Assembly: GCA_946965045.2 (NCBI GenBank)
Contig: OX337229.1
Location: 372,001 to 436,000 of the forward strand
Source: Epithemia pelagica
Taxonomy: Eukaryota; Bacillariophyta; Bacillariophyceae; Surirellales; Surirellaceae
Direction: 5' to 3'
DNA: 64,000 nt
In this document: one piece after another, positions 1-11,900 of the stretch
Layout: each line of letters begins with the position of its first letter
Numbering within the stretch: position 1 is the first letter of the stretch
Program-made: the position numbers and the translations under genes
The notes under the pieces: model-generated
The model's database searches: none
The model's input: the letters and a program-made list of their open reading frames with translations, nothing else
What the model was told of the DNA's origin: nothing

Positions 1-186
1 TGTTCCACAGGGATTGTCACCCGACTCGACCAGCCGTTTCTTTTCGACACCCCATACAGAATCATTGTATTGGTACAAGTCTTCTGTGTAGGGAATGCCG
101 TAGGCGAGCAGAAAGAAGCGTAGAGTTCCTCCCCGGCCACCAATGTGACCCAAATCAAGATACTTGAATGATACAGATGTCGTCAT
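1..186 (-). CDS. Glutathione S-transferase-like protein, N-terminal part, cut by window edge
   Basis: A frame on the minus strand opens at the ATG at 186-184 and runs without a stop to base 1 (62 codons). It begins MTTSVSFKYLDLGHIGG and continues with RGGTLRFFLLAYGIPY and a later SGDNPCGT. This is the pattern of the thioredoxin-fold N-terminal half of GSTs: a first strand, then a helix with a xRxxLxxxGIPY-type turn, then the NPxG stretch before the cis-Pro loop. The glutathione-binding cis-Pro and the helical C-terminal domain would lie beyond the left edge. GST-like activity is inferred from the fold; the substrate is unknown. There is no presequence, so a cytosolic location is likely. Confidence 0.6.
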   Translation of the reverse strand, partial: MTTSVSFKYLDLGHIGGRGGTLRFFLLAYGIPYTEDLYQYNDSVWGVEKKRLVESGDNPCGT

Positions 187-492
187 AATATTGTGATGTA
201 CACTTGTTTTAATTGTTGCAGCCGAACAGGTCAAAGTTCGATTTGTCGTGATTTTGGTTTTGTGAGAACAACCAGTCTCTCGAACACTCCGCATCACCTG
301 TTCCTCTCGGAACATACAAGAGCGCCATAGAGCAAAATGGAGCATCTAGCGAATCTTGCCCATGAAGGTTTCGCGATAAGTATGGAGTAGATAGTACAGA
401 GGGAAAGGTGCGATCTTTTCTCCCGACGAGAATCAGCGACCGAAACTAAAGCCGAGACAACGCGCGGTCACCGCGCGTTCTTTTGTCTGCCC
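187..492. other. Intergenic stretch upstream of the GST-like gene
   Basis: No supported gene. It probably holds the promoter and 5' leader of the leftward GST-like gene. No TATA-like box can be placed with confidence. Confidence 0.4.
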
Positions 493-529
493 TCATCTTT
501 TGTACGAGGTACGAGTACGAGTAGGAAGC

Positions 530-2760
530 TTTAGACAGAGAAAAAGAAAGCTTCGTTGGGTCGCTGCGACAGTAGCCGCACTTGGTTGTGGTTCTGCATT
601 TGTAAGTTTGAGTGTACGAGACGTGTGAGAGAATTGGTCAATCAGACGAACGATTGTAGTTTGGACGAAATCTGATCGCCTCGAACAGATCTCCCCTTTA
701 TTGCGGACAAGGACAAGCTTCAATGCTTGAATGACGATGCGGACAAGCAATACGAACAAATTCCCAAGGCTCCATCGAAGGAAATGAAGGCAAAGCAACT
801 GCAAGAAAGATGGACGCGGTAAATTGTAGAACGTCCTCAGCAAGCCTTGTTGCGCTACTTTTTAACCTTGGCCGTACTGGAAGGAGCGGCAGATGATTTG
901 ATTTTGGTCACCGGACAAGAATTGCAGCACCAATTGCAACAAGCCTTTACCGTTTCGCGCATGACAAACCACCATGACGACGACAACACTGATGCTGACG
1001 AAATGAACCTAGATCGTTGGTTTCGATATGGCCGGTTGTTGGCCGCACGTGTCTTGTGGCGTGCCACACCCATTACAGTTTTGGGACGGTTGGTGACGGT
1101 AGAAGATGAAGCCGTCCAAACGGCACTGCAAGTGCGACAAGCAGGGGCTGAGGCAGCCCTCAAGGCTCGATTGGAAGCCGAAGCCGTAGCCCATGCACGG
1201 CAACAAGAAGCCAAGGCCGAACAAGCTCGACAACGGCTCACTCGGACTCGATTAGTGGTCTTTTATCACAAACATGCTCCGGAAAAAGAAGCCAACGTTG
1301 ACAAAATATTATCAACTACGCTGGTCGATTAGAGATATTGAATGCGAAACTCTTGAAACATATGGAGAATCCTTCGAACCGGCCTTGGGGAACAACAACC
1401 AAGGGACATTGTCGAAAAACTAAAACCGGGCCAAAAGTCGGCATCTTCTACATCCACAACTGAACATGGCAAGAAACCACCATTGCCACATCCTCACAAA
1501 CGGTCCAAAAGCTTGTTGGGAGTTGGGATTGGGAGGACGAAAGAAATCCGCGACGGTGGAGGACGAAACACAAGACGATGCCGACGATGAACATGAGACT
1601 GCTGGTTCGAATCCGTTCTTATCCAAAGCTTCTCGTGTCAACCGGAAACCAGATCAAGTGGCTGTCTTTGTGGCAGCCGAGGAAGTTTTGCCGGTCGTTT
1701 GTGGATGTACCTATGGACCTCGACAACGGCGACGACAACAATCGGCAGGAACCAAGGAAGTGAAACAAGAGACTCCCAACAACGACAGTGTGAATGTGCA
1801 ATGTCATTTGGACGATGGTTCGTCCCAGTTTGCCTTGGAGCCGTTGAAGTATTTGTTGGTCGATAGTTGATCCGAAGAAGCGACGTCCGAAGTCCGAACA
1901 GGATGCTGTGTCTTGGTGGCTGGTCGATCGGCCAGCGATAGACTGCTTGCTTGGACGAATCCAACCCATTTCCAAGAGGAATTGTCAATGCGATTTCGGT
2001 GGCGGCTCGTACCAAGACTGTCCAACGAACCAAGAGCAGCAAGTCCTCGTCGTCGTGGGTGGTGTCCTCCACCTACTCCTCCACCACATCCATCTGTTCG
2101 ATGGATTTTGCCTCGATTGGCGAACGCGTCTCGCAACGCAAACGACGCTCCAGTCTTTCGACACGAAACAACCACAACAACGACAAGGATCACCCCTCCA
2201 TCACTTTCATGGCTTGCGCGAGGACTATCACCGTGTCTTGGACACTACGGCGGTCGAATATTACGATGTCATAATCCCCAATGTCCTCAACCAAGCCCAA
2301 TTTTATGTTCGGCAAACAACCTTTCCACCTCTCGACCACATTGCAGCAGCAGCAGCAGCAGCAGCAGCACCGTCTTGGGGCAGTCCCAGGAACTCTTCAC
2401 AAAACACGGACAGGGTGGAGAGGGATAGAACGTCGTCCTCTGTTGTTTTACCAAGAAAAGCCGGTACAACACCACAAATCTACCACTACTGCAACCAACA
2501 TTCTTCATGTCTTACCATTCAGAATGCTGCTGCACCACGAGATATGGATCAAGACAAATGGTGGACCAAGCGGCGCCAAACGACGAACCATGCACGACGG
2601 AAGCAGCCGAATTTTTTGCCTACACCACCTTTTGCGAAGCGCCCGGTCCGGTCAATCCCAGTCAAGAAGAAGTTATGTAGATTCTGCAGTCCTCCATAAC
2701 AGTATTCATTGTCGAACGCGCACTGCTGACAGTATACTCCAAGTTATTCGACTTTTTCTA
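530..2760 (+). pseudogene. Decayed protein-coding gene(s), unknown family
   Basis: Coding-like sequence persists in changing frames. An upstream frame ending in KEMKAKQLQERWTR meets an in-frame TAA at 820-822 and continues directly as VERPQQALLRYFLTLAVLEG. Further on, YHKHAPEKEANVDKILS reads into a stop, but a shift of one base near 1312 restores YAGRLEILNAKLLKHMEN. Together these make a segment (PEK..VDKIL..YAGR...L..KL) that I recall from many diatom proteins of unknown function. From 1370 to 2700 plausible peptides alternate among all three frames (for example GLREDYHRVLDTTAVEYYDV), beside a CAG run at 2343-2367. At least one nonsense change and several indels make this a pseudogene or a badly sequenced gene. 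The function cannot be assigned. Confidence 0.5.
2343..2367. repeat. CAG trinucleotide microsatellite
   Basis: About eight CAG units in a row inside the decayed coding region; they would encode Gln or Ala runs depending on frame. Confidence 0.8.
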
Positions 2761-2874
2761 GGCGTAGGAGTATAATGTGTCGGCGCAAGTTCTTATTTGT
2801 GTGAATTTTTTTCGTGTGGCTCTTGGTAAGGAGATTGGCATCTCCCGCAAGCCCGCTGGCGTCGTCAACGCGGC

Positions 2875-3330
2875 CACAAATACAGCGGGTAGGGAAGCGG
2901 AGGAATCAATGGATTCTCCAGGGGCAACTATGGCTCTCTTCCCCGATGGCACAGAGACCGAAGTCTCCATGCCATACCTGATGACACAAGGACAAAGTCC
3001 TCGTGCCACCAGGATTTTGAATAAGCACAGAGACCGAAGTCTCCATGCCAACAAGGACATCTCCGACAAGGGCTCTAGCTAGACTCAGCTGATGTAGGAG
3101 TAGGAAGTTATTCACAAATACAGCGGATAGGGAAGCCCAGAGGAATCAATGGATTCTCCAGGGGCAACTATGGCACTCTTCCCCAATGGCACAGAGACCG
3201 AAGTCTCCATGCCATACGCCATACCTGATGACATAAGGACAAAGTCCTCGTGCCACCAGGGTTTTGTGATAACACCGACAACCGACACACCAACAAGACA
3301 AGGACTCTAGCTAGACTCAGCTGAAGTAGA
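2875..3330. repeat. Imperfect 238-base tandem duplication
   Basis: The segment starting CACAAATACAGCGG at 2875 recurs at 3113. Both copies contain GGATTCTCCAGGGGCAAC, CACAGAGACCGAAGTCTCC and CTAGCTAGACTCAGCTGA in the same order. Small indels distinguish the copies, and CACAGAGACCGAAGTCTCC occurs a further time inside the first unit. The first unit lies in an open frame of about 100 codons, the second does not, so coding capacity is doubtful. Confidence 0.75.
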
Positions 3331-3389
3331 ATTTAGCAATCGGTAGAAACAGAAGAAGGGGTAGAGTGATAAGGTTGAGTAGGAAAGAT

Positions 3390-4328
3390 TCATAACCGAC
3401 ATGACCGTGCACACGTACCACTGGCAACCGACAACCGACATGTTATTTTTTTGTTTTTTTTATTTTTTTGCTTTTTCTGGGTTTTTTGGATTGTTTTTAC
3501 TTTTTCTGGGTTTTTTGGATTTTTTTCAACTGCACCACTACCCGTATCCGCGGACAAGAGACGAGCGGATCGTCGAACGTGCACCATTCGGTCTGCCTTT
3601 TTGGAGTAGGCAACAGCAAGGATCCTGCCCAAAAGCGGGGAGTCCTCGGGGCCGGAGGAACTCTCGATCTCGTTTTGGGGGGCATTCTCGTCAATGTGAG
3701 GCGAGGTATCTTTTTGGGTGGGGGTGGGGGGAGGAGGGGTGGCGACCATGGAAGAAGGGGTAGAATTTCGAGGGGGTGAGTCGTGCCCCAAAGTGATCTC
3801 GTCGTCGTCGTCAGGGATGAGCGCAGGTTCGGGCTCAGGCTGATGACGGTCGACTGGAGGGGTCTCCTCTTCCTCGTCGTCCTCGAGATCCTCTGCGAGT
3901 GCGAGAGGAGGGAAGTCCGAGTCAGCGTCGAACTCGCAAGGCAGAACAGCAACAGTGTCGACGTCGACCGCCTCCTCGCGATCGCGAATCTCCATCTCTC
4001 CATCTTCCTGCCGACCATTCTTGCAGTTCTTCGCAGCAAGCTTTGCTTCGGCAATGGCCAGCTGTTGTTGAAGCTGAGCTTTGTCGTGTCGAAGCTGTCG
4101 AAGCTCCGCATGTTCGTGTCGAAGCTCCGCGTGGTCGCTACTTGTAGTACGACTTTTCTTGTTGAAAATGACCCGAAACAGGTGTTGGACGATAAGTTTC
4201 GCCTCATCGAGGACATCAGCGACACCGTAACACAGTATGAGAGTCACAAAAGGAGCAACTAACAGAGCCCATTCGGAGCTGATCATCTTTTCGTAACAGT
4301 AATCACAATCACACATCATCATGGTCAA
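3390..4328 (-). CDS. Unknown single-span membrane protein with coiled coil and Lys-rich tail
   Basis: An open frame of 312 codons with an ATG in good context. Residues about 17-40 (SEWALLVAPFVTLILCYGVA) form one hydrophobic span. A short heptad-like coiled coil follows (DHAELRHEHAELRQLRHDKA, residues about 65-100), then a long acidic, Pro/Ser-rich, probably disordered region (about 115-245). The end is very basic, with KNPKNPEKVK and KKQKNKKNKK. The layout resembles a membrane-anchored protein with a cytoplasmic or nuclear basic tail. I recognise no family. The T-rich bottom-strand stretch at 3440-3530 encodes the Lys-rich tail and is itself internally repetitive. Confidence 0.5.
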   Translation of the reverse strand: MTMMMCDCDYCYEKMISSEWALLVAPFVTLILCYGVADVLDEAKLIVQHLFRVIFNKKSRTTSSDHAELRHEHAELRQLRHDKAQLQQQLAIAEAKLAAKNCKNGRQEDGEMEIRDREEAVDVDTVAVLPCEFDADSDFPPLALAEDLEDDEEEETPPVDRHQPEPEPALIPDDDDEITLGHDSPPRNSTPSSMVATPPPPTPTQKDTSPHIDENAPQNEIESSSGPEDSPLLGRILAVAYSKKADRMVHVRRSARLLSADTGSGAVEKNPKNPEKVKTIQKTQKKQKNKKNKKITCRLSVASGTCARSCRL

Positions 4329-4750
4329 TCGTATTTTTGGTCAATCGTATTTTGTTTTTGTGCGTGTTGGATTGTTGCGTGTTGTTGTTGTTGGCGTTTC
4401 GTGTTGTTTGGCGATCGGACCATGGAGATTGCGAGGCAGCGGGGTCGGTTTATACGAACGCGTCGGGGCAATGTTTGTTGAACGCACCTCGAGGGCCGAT
4501 GGCAGCAAAACACAGCGCAACAATCAACCGTCGGGCGTACCTCGAGGGCAGCGGAGCGCAACTACACAACAATCAACCGTCGGGGCATTGTTGCACCGGA
4601 AGTAAGGAGGACACAAGGTGGACTAACAAGAACAACAATGACTGCCCAACAACCAACGAAAACTCTCAAACACTCTGCTACTACGAACGAGCAAACGACG
4701 AACAAGGTCCCCCGCCAACAAGTTGCATGATATAGAACAATCCTGGTGGT
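4329..4750. other. Intergenic stretch with short direct repeats
   Basis: No supported gene. ATGGTCAATCGTATTTT is duplicated in tandem at 4321-4353. A unit of about 48 bases containing ACCTCGAGGGC and CAACAATCAACCGTCGGG is duplicated at about 4484-4581. The stretch lies upstream of the leftward membrane-protein gene and probably includes its promoter. Confidence 0.45.
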
Positions 4751-4753
4751 GGC

Positions 4754-5740
4754 ATGGTTGTGTCTCTGTGCGTTTGCACCATTATGACAAATACCGAAGC
4801 TCCATCACACGGTGGTGCCTTTGATCCGTTTGGCATTGAAGCGGCGAAAGCCAGTCAGAAGCCACATCCGCCGTCTCGACGACCCGTCTTGGTGGCCGTC
4901 GAAGACAAGAAACACAAAGATACGCCATGCTTCTCCCTCTTATCACAGTCAACGGCACGCAGAGAATCATTCGGCACAAAGTCCTCCGGCCGCTCAAAAT
5001 TACCCAACCATACGACGCATGCTGGTCGTCTACAATCAGCCGAACAACAACATGCCTCGCTCCTACAACAACAACAACTACTACTACAACCAACGAGCAA
5101 TTCATGGATTCCACACTGGACCCCTTTGGAAATCGACTAATTTCATTGCAACAAATGAACCTTTATCACACAAAACACTGTGCATCTAATCCACTTGTTC
5201 CATGGCGGATTCTTCATTGTCATCACCATCTTCCAAGGGCGGCAAATCGTCCATTTCGGCATCCCCGGTCGCATCGGCATCATCATCGTCGTCAATGGAC
5301 AATCCGACCTTGACCAAACGGTGGATGCGCGAGGCAAAGGAACGATTTCGAATGTACCTCCAGAGTACCTGGCACGGTTGCAGCTTCGCTTGGTCTCTAG
5401 TAGAGAAAAGAAACCTTTGTTTGTTATGCCAAACGACCGAGGACTGTCGCCACAAACAAGCTGTCCGAACGCCGCAACAACGACCACAAAAGGGCGTATC
5501 CCAATCCAACTCGATGCAAACCTCCCGAGAGTCTCATCCTTATCGGAGCTTGTGTCCTTTGCACTCGTCCGCGCGTCTTGTTGCTGTTGTTGTTTCTGGT
5601 GGTTCTAGTATCATACAAGAGTTGCCCATTCCGATCATGTATCATAGGTCTGGGGCTACGCTCACGGTGTTGGTGGTGCTGCCGTGAAACACTTTGATCG
5701 TTTCGGAACAGATTGTACGGCATTTCAAAATATACCAAAC
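4754..5740 (+). pseudogene. Possible decayed coding region, unknown
   Basis: A peptide beginning MTNTEAPSHGGAFDPFGIEA looks like genuine diatom coding sequence, and another frame gives a Ser-rich start at 5202 (MADSSLSSPSSKGGKSS) leading to NPTLTKRWMREAKERF. A third frame carries EYLARLQLRLVSSREKKPLF and MPNDRGLSPQ. No single frame joins these pieces and I find no obvious GT-AG pairs that do. I read this as a gene with several frameshifts, but a spliced small gene cannot be excluded. No family assigned. Confidence 0.3.
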
Positions 5741-5787
5741 TCGACTTCGGACAGGGACATCACCACTCAGGACATGGATATCTCCAC

Positions 5788-8321
5788 TCAGATCGTGTTC
5801 GTTGGATCTGAGGTTGTTGTGCTGCTGGTGGGCGTCCTTGTAACTTGGTTTTCTTCTTCTTTGTAGTCGTCGTCATGGACAAGACTATGCAGTGCATACT
5901 CATATCGTTGAGGAAAATGATCATACAGCATTTTGAGATTCATTTGAACGCCAAACTGGGCCAACTTTTCCGAATCACAATCCTTGACATCAAACGTCTT
6001 CCATGCTGTTTTCATATTTGTAGACTTGTAGGACAGTGTGGTGTTGGACATGGTCGTCTCTGTGAAGGAATCCCCTTGACGAGTGTCATTGCCTTGTACT
6101 TCTTCTTCTTCTTCTTGTTGTTGTTCTCGAATCCAGTAATTGTGGGCCGCGGGAATACACAGCATAGGAGCACCGGGTTTGGTCGGCAAGCGTTGGTTTC
6201 GAGCTTGTTGTATGGCACGGGCATATCGTTGGAGATTGGCTTGTCGTCCCCGCCACACGAATCGTTGGAGTCGCTTCCACCCTGGCAATCGAATCGTCGT
6301 GGTTTGCTGGATTTGCGCCAAACTGTGCAAGGTTTGACGGACCGAATCCACCGACAAGAAGGGAACCGCATCCACTCCATGAATATAATTGGTGCAAGAT
6401 TCCATGGCCTGTGGGGAGAGGACATGAATGGGTGCAAACACGGGGGGACAGGCAAACACACAACAATACACCTTGGGCGGCACTGAAGACGATGATGATG
6501 AGGAGGAAGTCTCGGTCATCCAGTCGGGAGAATGATATTGCAAGTACACATGCAGCAGGGCGGCTGCTCCGGCACCCAAGGAATGACCCGTGAGAACCAA
6601 ATCATAGCCGGGATTTTCTTGCAACAATTTCAAAATCGTAGAAGAACAACTGGACCAAACCTTTTCGGCCATGTTGGCAATCTCAGAATGTGCTTCCCCA
6701 CCACAAAAAGGACCTATCATATTGCCAACATACAATCAATAGCATAGAACACCATGAGTACTCAGTGTTGTCTGTAGCAAAGCCGTTCATCGTAGTGAAC
6801 AAGTGAATACAACTTACGAGAAAAGGCCACGACATCAGACACCAGTTCGGCCAAGGAAAATGTACCTCGAATGGACAAGACGACTTGACGATGCGCGTGA
6901 TCGACTGCCACAAAATGTCGCAGCTGTTTGCTGCTGGCACTGTAGGCCACATCCAGTACAACAATATCGGACGCTGGAACGCTAATGTGCTCGGAAATGC
7001 GTGATCGTGAAAGCTGAGCTTCGTCGTCGGCCGATCCAAACAAGACAATGCGAGGATCTCGAATTTGACCGGTCAAATCCATTTGCGCCGCTTGAATGAC
7101 GGCATCCCCATAGGCTGCCACCGCAAACTTGACCAATCGAAGGCCATCGACCAAGTGTTGGGGTACTTCCGTACTAGAAGAGCTTGATAAGGACGAGGAA
7201 GTAGAGGATGATGACTCGGAGAGCAAGGCATCTCGTGGATCCCCATTGTTTTCTTGTCGTACGAGAAAGTCTTGTGCTCGACCCAGCAACACAATTTGAT
7301 CCAACAACTGATCTGGTGTAGAGGACAGTACTTGTCGAATTTCTTCTTCAATGTCACTGGTTTGCAAAAACTCCATCATGGCACGGACATTTTCTTGAAC
7401 CTTTTGAAAGTCTTGCGAATTGGAGGAGAGTAGAGAGGAGGCCGAACTGGCACCAAATCCAATCGAGATCAAGACATCGCCCGCTATACGACGCAACCGT
7501 TTTTGGGCTCCCGTTTTGTGAGACAAGAATCTGCGCCACCAAGACGCCGCCATGGATTTGGACGAATCGGTGTTGTTGGATGGAGCAAAGAACAAATAAG
7601 GATTGTTGTACACATTATCGGAGGAGTTTCCACTTTCCGTTGAAGCAGGTATACTGTTGTTTATTGGTGGTTGTGAGGATGACGAGGAGGAGGACGAATC
7701 ACTATCTGTACTTAGTGAGGAGTTGGATGATCCCTCTTGTTTCGGTGAGAAGGAGGCAGGGTATAATGTCGAGGTCTCGTCCTTGGTACGATTATCTTCG
7801 GCTTCCGGTTTTGGCAGTTCGTTGTCGCCTTTTCCGTTCTCATCACCAGGTGCATTCTTCTCCGAAGAAGAATCAGTGGTCATCCATCTCACTTGGCGGC
7901 TGCCACAAAGAACATCGAGCAGGTGCCCATCATCCTGTCTTTTCCATGCCGATGCAGTGGGTACGCTTGGTAAGAATCTTGGAGAGAAGTACGCAGCCGA
8001 ACGAATATGAGCCAAGCGTGGAGGCACCACAAATGCAGATTCACATCCTTTATTGAATCCACTCGCAGCTGTGCCATAGGCCATCCATGGTTGCCACTGC
8101 ATCACACTGCTCCAGACAGCAAGCGATGAAAGGGACGATGACACGGGCCAACTAGTAATAGAACGATGATTTGCCATGATCCTCATCTTGGGAAGCGCAG
8201 TCCCCAGTTTCCTCATCGTCGTCGTTGGTGTCAGGGTATTGAGAACCAAGGGCACATGACAAAGTCGTTTCATTCTCCTTGTTTCCGAGAACCGTATGCA
8301 GAAATGCTCGTCAAAGCGCAA
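5788..8321 (-). CDS. Class 3 lipase (alpha/beta hydrolase), one intron
   Basis: Exon 1 is 8321-6818 and exon 2 is 6713-5788, joined across a GTAAGT...AG intron (6714-6817, 104 bases) that restores AFSR-PFCGGEAHSEI. The product is about 809 residues. The N-terminal half is Ser/Asp-rich and poorly conserved. The catalytic core begins near residue 430 (VVLSIRGTFSLAELVSDVVAF, the oxyanion strand) and the nucleophile elbow is GHSLGAG in exon 2; IHGVDAVPF probably carries the catalytic Asp. It should hydrolyse acylglycerols or polar glycerolipids, like fungal class 3 lipases and plant DAD1-type proteins. The hydrophobic N-terminal stretch might target or anchor it. It is divergent from the CSC1 gene. 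Family assignment is strong; substrate is inference. Confidence 0.87.
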
Positions 8322-8932
8322 AAAAGATCTATACCTATTGTCACAGAAAGTATCCGCGATCGATCTCCAACAGGTTCAAGCACCGTCACGAAAAAGCTAG
8401 CGTTCTGAATTTCGTGCATTCTCAACCATGCCGCCGTTACGACTTACGACCGCAAGCGGCTGAAAAAGAAAGGCAATCATTACTCATGCACGTTGCCGAC
8501 AAAACAATGAACTCGCAATCAACGGCCTGGCGGTGCTGTCCCGGAGCTCTCAACTCTTCTGGTGGTGAATCAACAATGACAAGTAGCTAGGACTCTTAGA
8601 GATAGTTAATCAAGGAAGGGGCCGTCTCCGTATGGCCGGACGCTTTTGAAAATGATATCAATGCAAGGAAAGATGGTTTGATGTGTGAGACTTGCCGGAC
8701 TTGAAAGGATGCTGGGTAGCTCGGTCTGATCATGACAGTTCGAGAGACCGACGTGTTATATTTCACGAAAAAAGGAGGAGATCGAAAAAACAAAAGAGAA
8801 CGCACAAAAGTGAGAAACAAGTGAGGTCCATCCGCGACGAACCATTGCCACGAAAGCTGACGGTGGGTTGGTTTGGTTCGCCGTCTATATATTGGAAAGT
8901 GTTACAGAACCCACAAGTTTTACTCCAACACA
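8322..8932. promoter_or_regulatory. Divergent promoter region, lipase and CSC1 genes
   Basis: Noncoding gap between two divergent genes. TATATATT at about 8886-8893 lies 40-50 bases before the CSC1 start and is a candidate TATA box for the rightward gene. No other gene is supported. Confidence 0.4.
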
Positions 8933-11900
8933 ATGGATCTGTTCGCTGCTCCATCATCCCTTCGTGGTGGCACCGAATTTCGATTGCTCGATCCAATCTG
9001 GCACCGTCAACTCCAGGACGAAACTAACAATGAAACCACTGGAATCGTGGATGACGACGAGGACATGAGTCTCAATGAATCATGGTACGCCAAAAAAGTG
9101 GAGCTGTTCTAGACAAAAATCCCCTTCTTCACAGTGTTTGTCGTCTCTCACCTTTCTTGCATGGCACAACCACGACTCTGAACTCGTTTGGATCAATTAA
9201 TGGGTATACCATAACTACACAACTGGAAAGGCGCACCATTTATGTTTCCTTGGCCATTACGACGCTTCAAGTCTTGCTCATGTTGACCATTTTTGAATGT
9301 TGTCGACGAAGCACCGTGGCGGGCCATGTCTACGATCGACGGCGGCACCAACGACCCACCCGGACACCACCACCCCTCATGCAACAACGGTTGTGGTGTT
9401 GTGAATGGTGGAGAATCCGATTGTCCGATCCCACCTATCAACAACAGGCACAACAAGAAGCCAAGGAGCGTCGTCAACAACGGAACCAACAAGACACGAA
9501 CAGTCACAAAAAGGCCCGGCGTTGGCGCCGAAACGAAAAACCAAACAGTAGTGATCCAGACAGGGTACGACCCGTCTCGTCGTCCTTGACGAAAGAAGAG
9601 AATTGGCATATTTTGCAGCAAGCCGAACAGATTTGTTTTCAAGAGTCTCCATTTTTCGATCCGACGCAAGGTGACGAAGAAGACGACGACGACAAGGAGA
9701 TTTCATTGGAAGATATTGTCGATCAGGATGAGGATCCAACCACGGTTGGTCGGAAAGAAACGAACAAGAACGATGACCCTGGAAAGGACGACCACTCGGA
9801 TGATACACAACAACTTGTCAAGACCGAAGATACCACAGCCGCCATGACCAACAGCAGTACTTCTTCCGTGACAAAGCTGCCCTTGATCGACCCATCTTTC
9901 GGATCGGAACCCATTATTGAACCACCACCCGTACATCAGCCAGCTCAGAGACGACGGCGAAGCAGTAGCAACCGAGCCGATCCAATTCGGGATTTCGTGT
10001 CAGAACTACTCGGTACACCAACCACTCCAAACAGCAGCAAGAATGACAAGAGTCCGGAGGAGGGACAATTGCACCAAAGTGGGGAGACAAGTACCATGGA
10101 CCAGGTAGAAGATGTCTCGTCGGAAGTGGCGTATCGCGACGATAGCAAATTCCACGCCAAAAAAGGGGCACGTAAAGTCCAAACCTTGTCGCCCCTCGCC
10201 AATGAACCTCCACAACCATTGTCCGCCTCGGAACGGAGAAGACGAAAGTTCGAGCATGTTCCGACCGTGTCCGACGAAGCTCATGTCATGCGCAAAACAG
10301 CAGCCGCTGTAGCGGCAGCTGGTACAGAAACGTCCATGACAAAATCAAACAAGAACTACGCAACGAACATGAAAGAAGTCAAGCCAACAGACGAGGATCA
10401 AAACATGTTACCAAAAACAGGCGAGGAAAATGGGTCTGGAACTGGAGCAGAAAGCGGAGATCATACGGACGAGACGAAGCAGCCAACGACAAGCCCAATA
10501 ATGGACTCCGTTTCTTCGCCACCCCAATCTCCCACGTCTTCACGTCCGAGGGTACGTTTTCGTCAAACCAATGTGTTTTTCTCGGATGCTTCTTCTTCCT
10601 TGGAAACCACAAAGCAGGCCGGCAACAAAAATCAAAGCCCGAAATTTCCCAAACCATTGCGATTATCCCAACGAGACGTTTCCGATTCCACCCGAACCGC
10701 AGATGTGACCATGGGAACGGAAGAGTCTGCTCGCTTGGCGCGTTTGCGATATGATCAAGGAGCAGAGAATAAGGTCACATGGGATATCGATTGCCTCACA
10801 TGCATTGCGGCCTTTATACGACGGCGAGTATTAGTGCTGCACAACAACCATGACAATGGAGCAAACACGGATGGCAACGAGGATGAAGATGATGCTGGTC
10901 GTAACGGTAGACGGGTTCGCCGGGAGAACAGCATGAGCCGTGTACAGCAAGATTTTCTAGCACAAAAGGTCCATCGACGGCCCTTGTCAATGGAACAACA
11001 GGAAATGTTGCGGTGCATCGGATTGGATGCTTTCATGACCTTGCGATTTTTAGAATTTGGGTTTGACGTGTCCTTTTGGCCCTTTTTGTTTTCTCTCATC
11101 ACTCTAGTTCCTACCTTTGTGACGGGAGACAATGACCAAGTCGGTTATTATCGATCTACGGCTTTGAATTTACCTCTGGAATCCGAACGTCACTGGGCCG
11201 TTGTTGTGTTTGGAATCTTTCATTTCATTTACATTCTCCGACGGATTTGGATTGAATGGGAAATTTTCCTTCCCCTACGATATGACTTTTTGGAGAATGG
11301 CGATTTTGACAAAAGCAAACACCAAGACCAATACCGCCATACCTGCTTGGTCGAATATGTGCCAAGATCCCATAAACATGATCAGGATGTCTTCAAGTTC
11401 TTTGATGCCATCTTTCCTGGCCAAGTCAAACGGGCAGAATTCTTGTTGAACACGTACGAAATGATTTGCGTTGGTTTCATGTTTGTGTGACCATGAATGT
11501 ATAGACTTAACCGGTTTCTTGTTGTGTTTTCTTTCACGTAACAGAGAGCACCTTCGATCATTGATCAAGAAGCGAAGGAAACACTTGTTGGAATATGAGA
11601 ATATCTACGCCCAGAAGGTTCACAAACTGGCCGAATACATGCGTCAACAAGAGCTGGTACGGCGCACAGGCAACCCTATTACTCGGTGGTGTCACAAAGC
11701 GACCATGCCCAAACGACCGATGGAGCCTTTGATTGTGGTCGTTCATGATGTTCCGCGCCAAGAGACTGGCAATCGGTTCTTTGAACCCTTTACGGAAATG
11801 GTGAGAGATCCAAGAACCTATGAAGCACTCCCATGGCATCATTAGTAAGTGACTTACAGAGCTCCAGACGAGCATTCCCTTTACTGTGTGATTCACGGTG

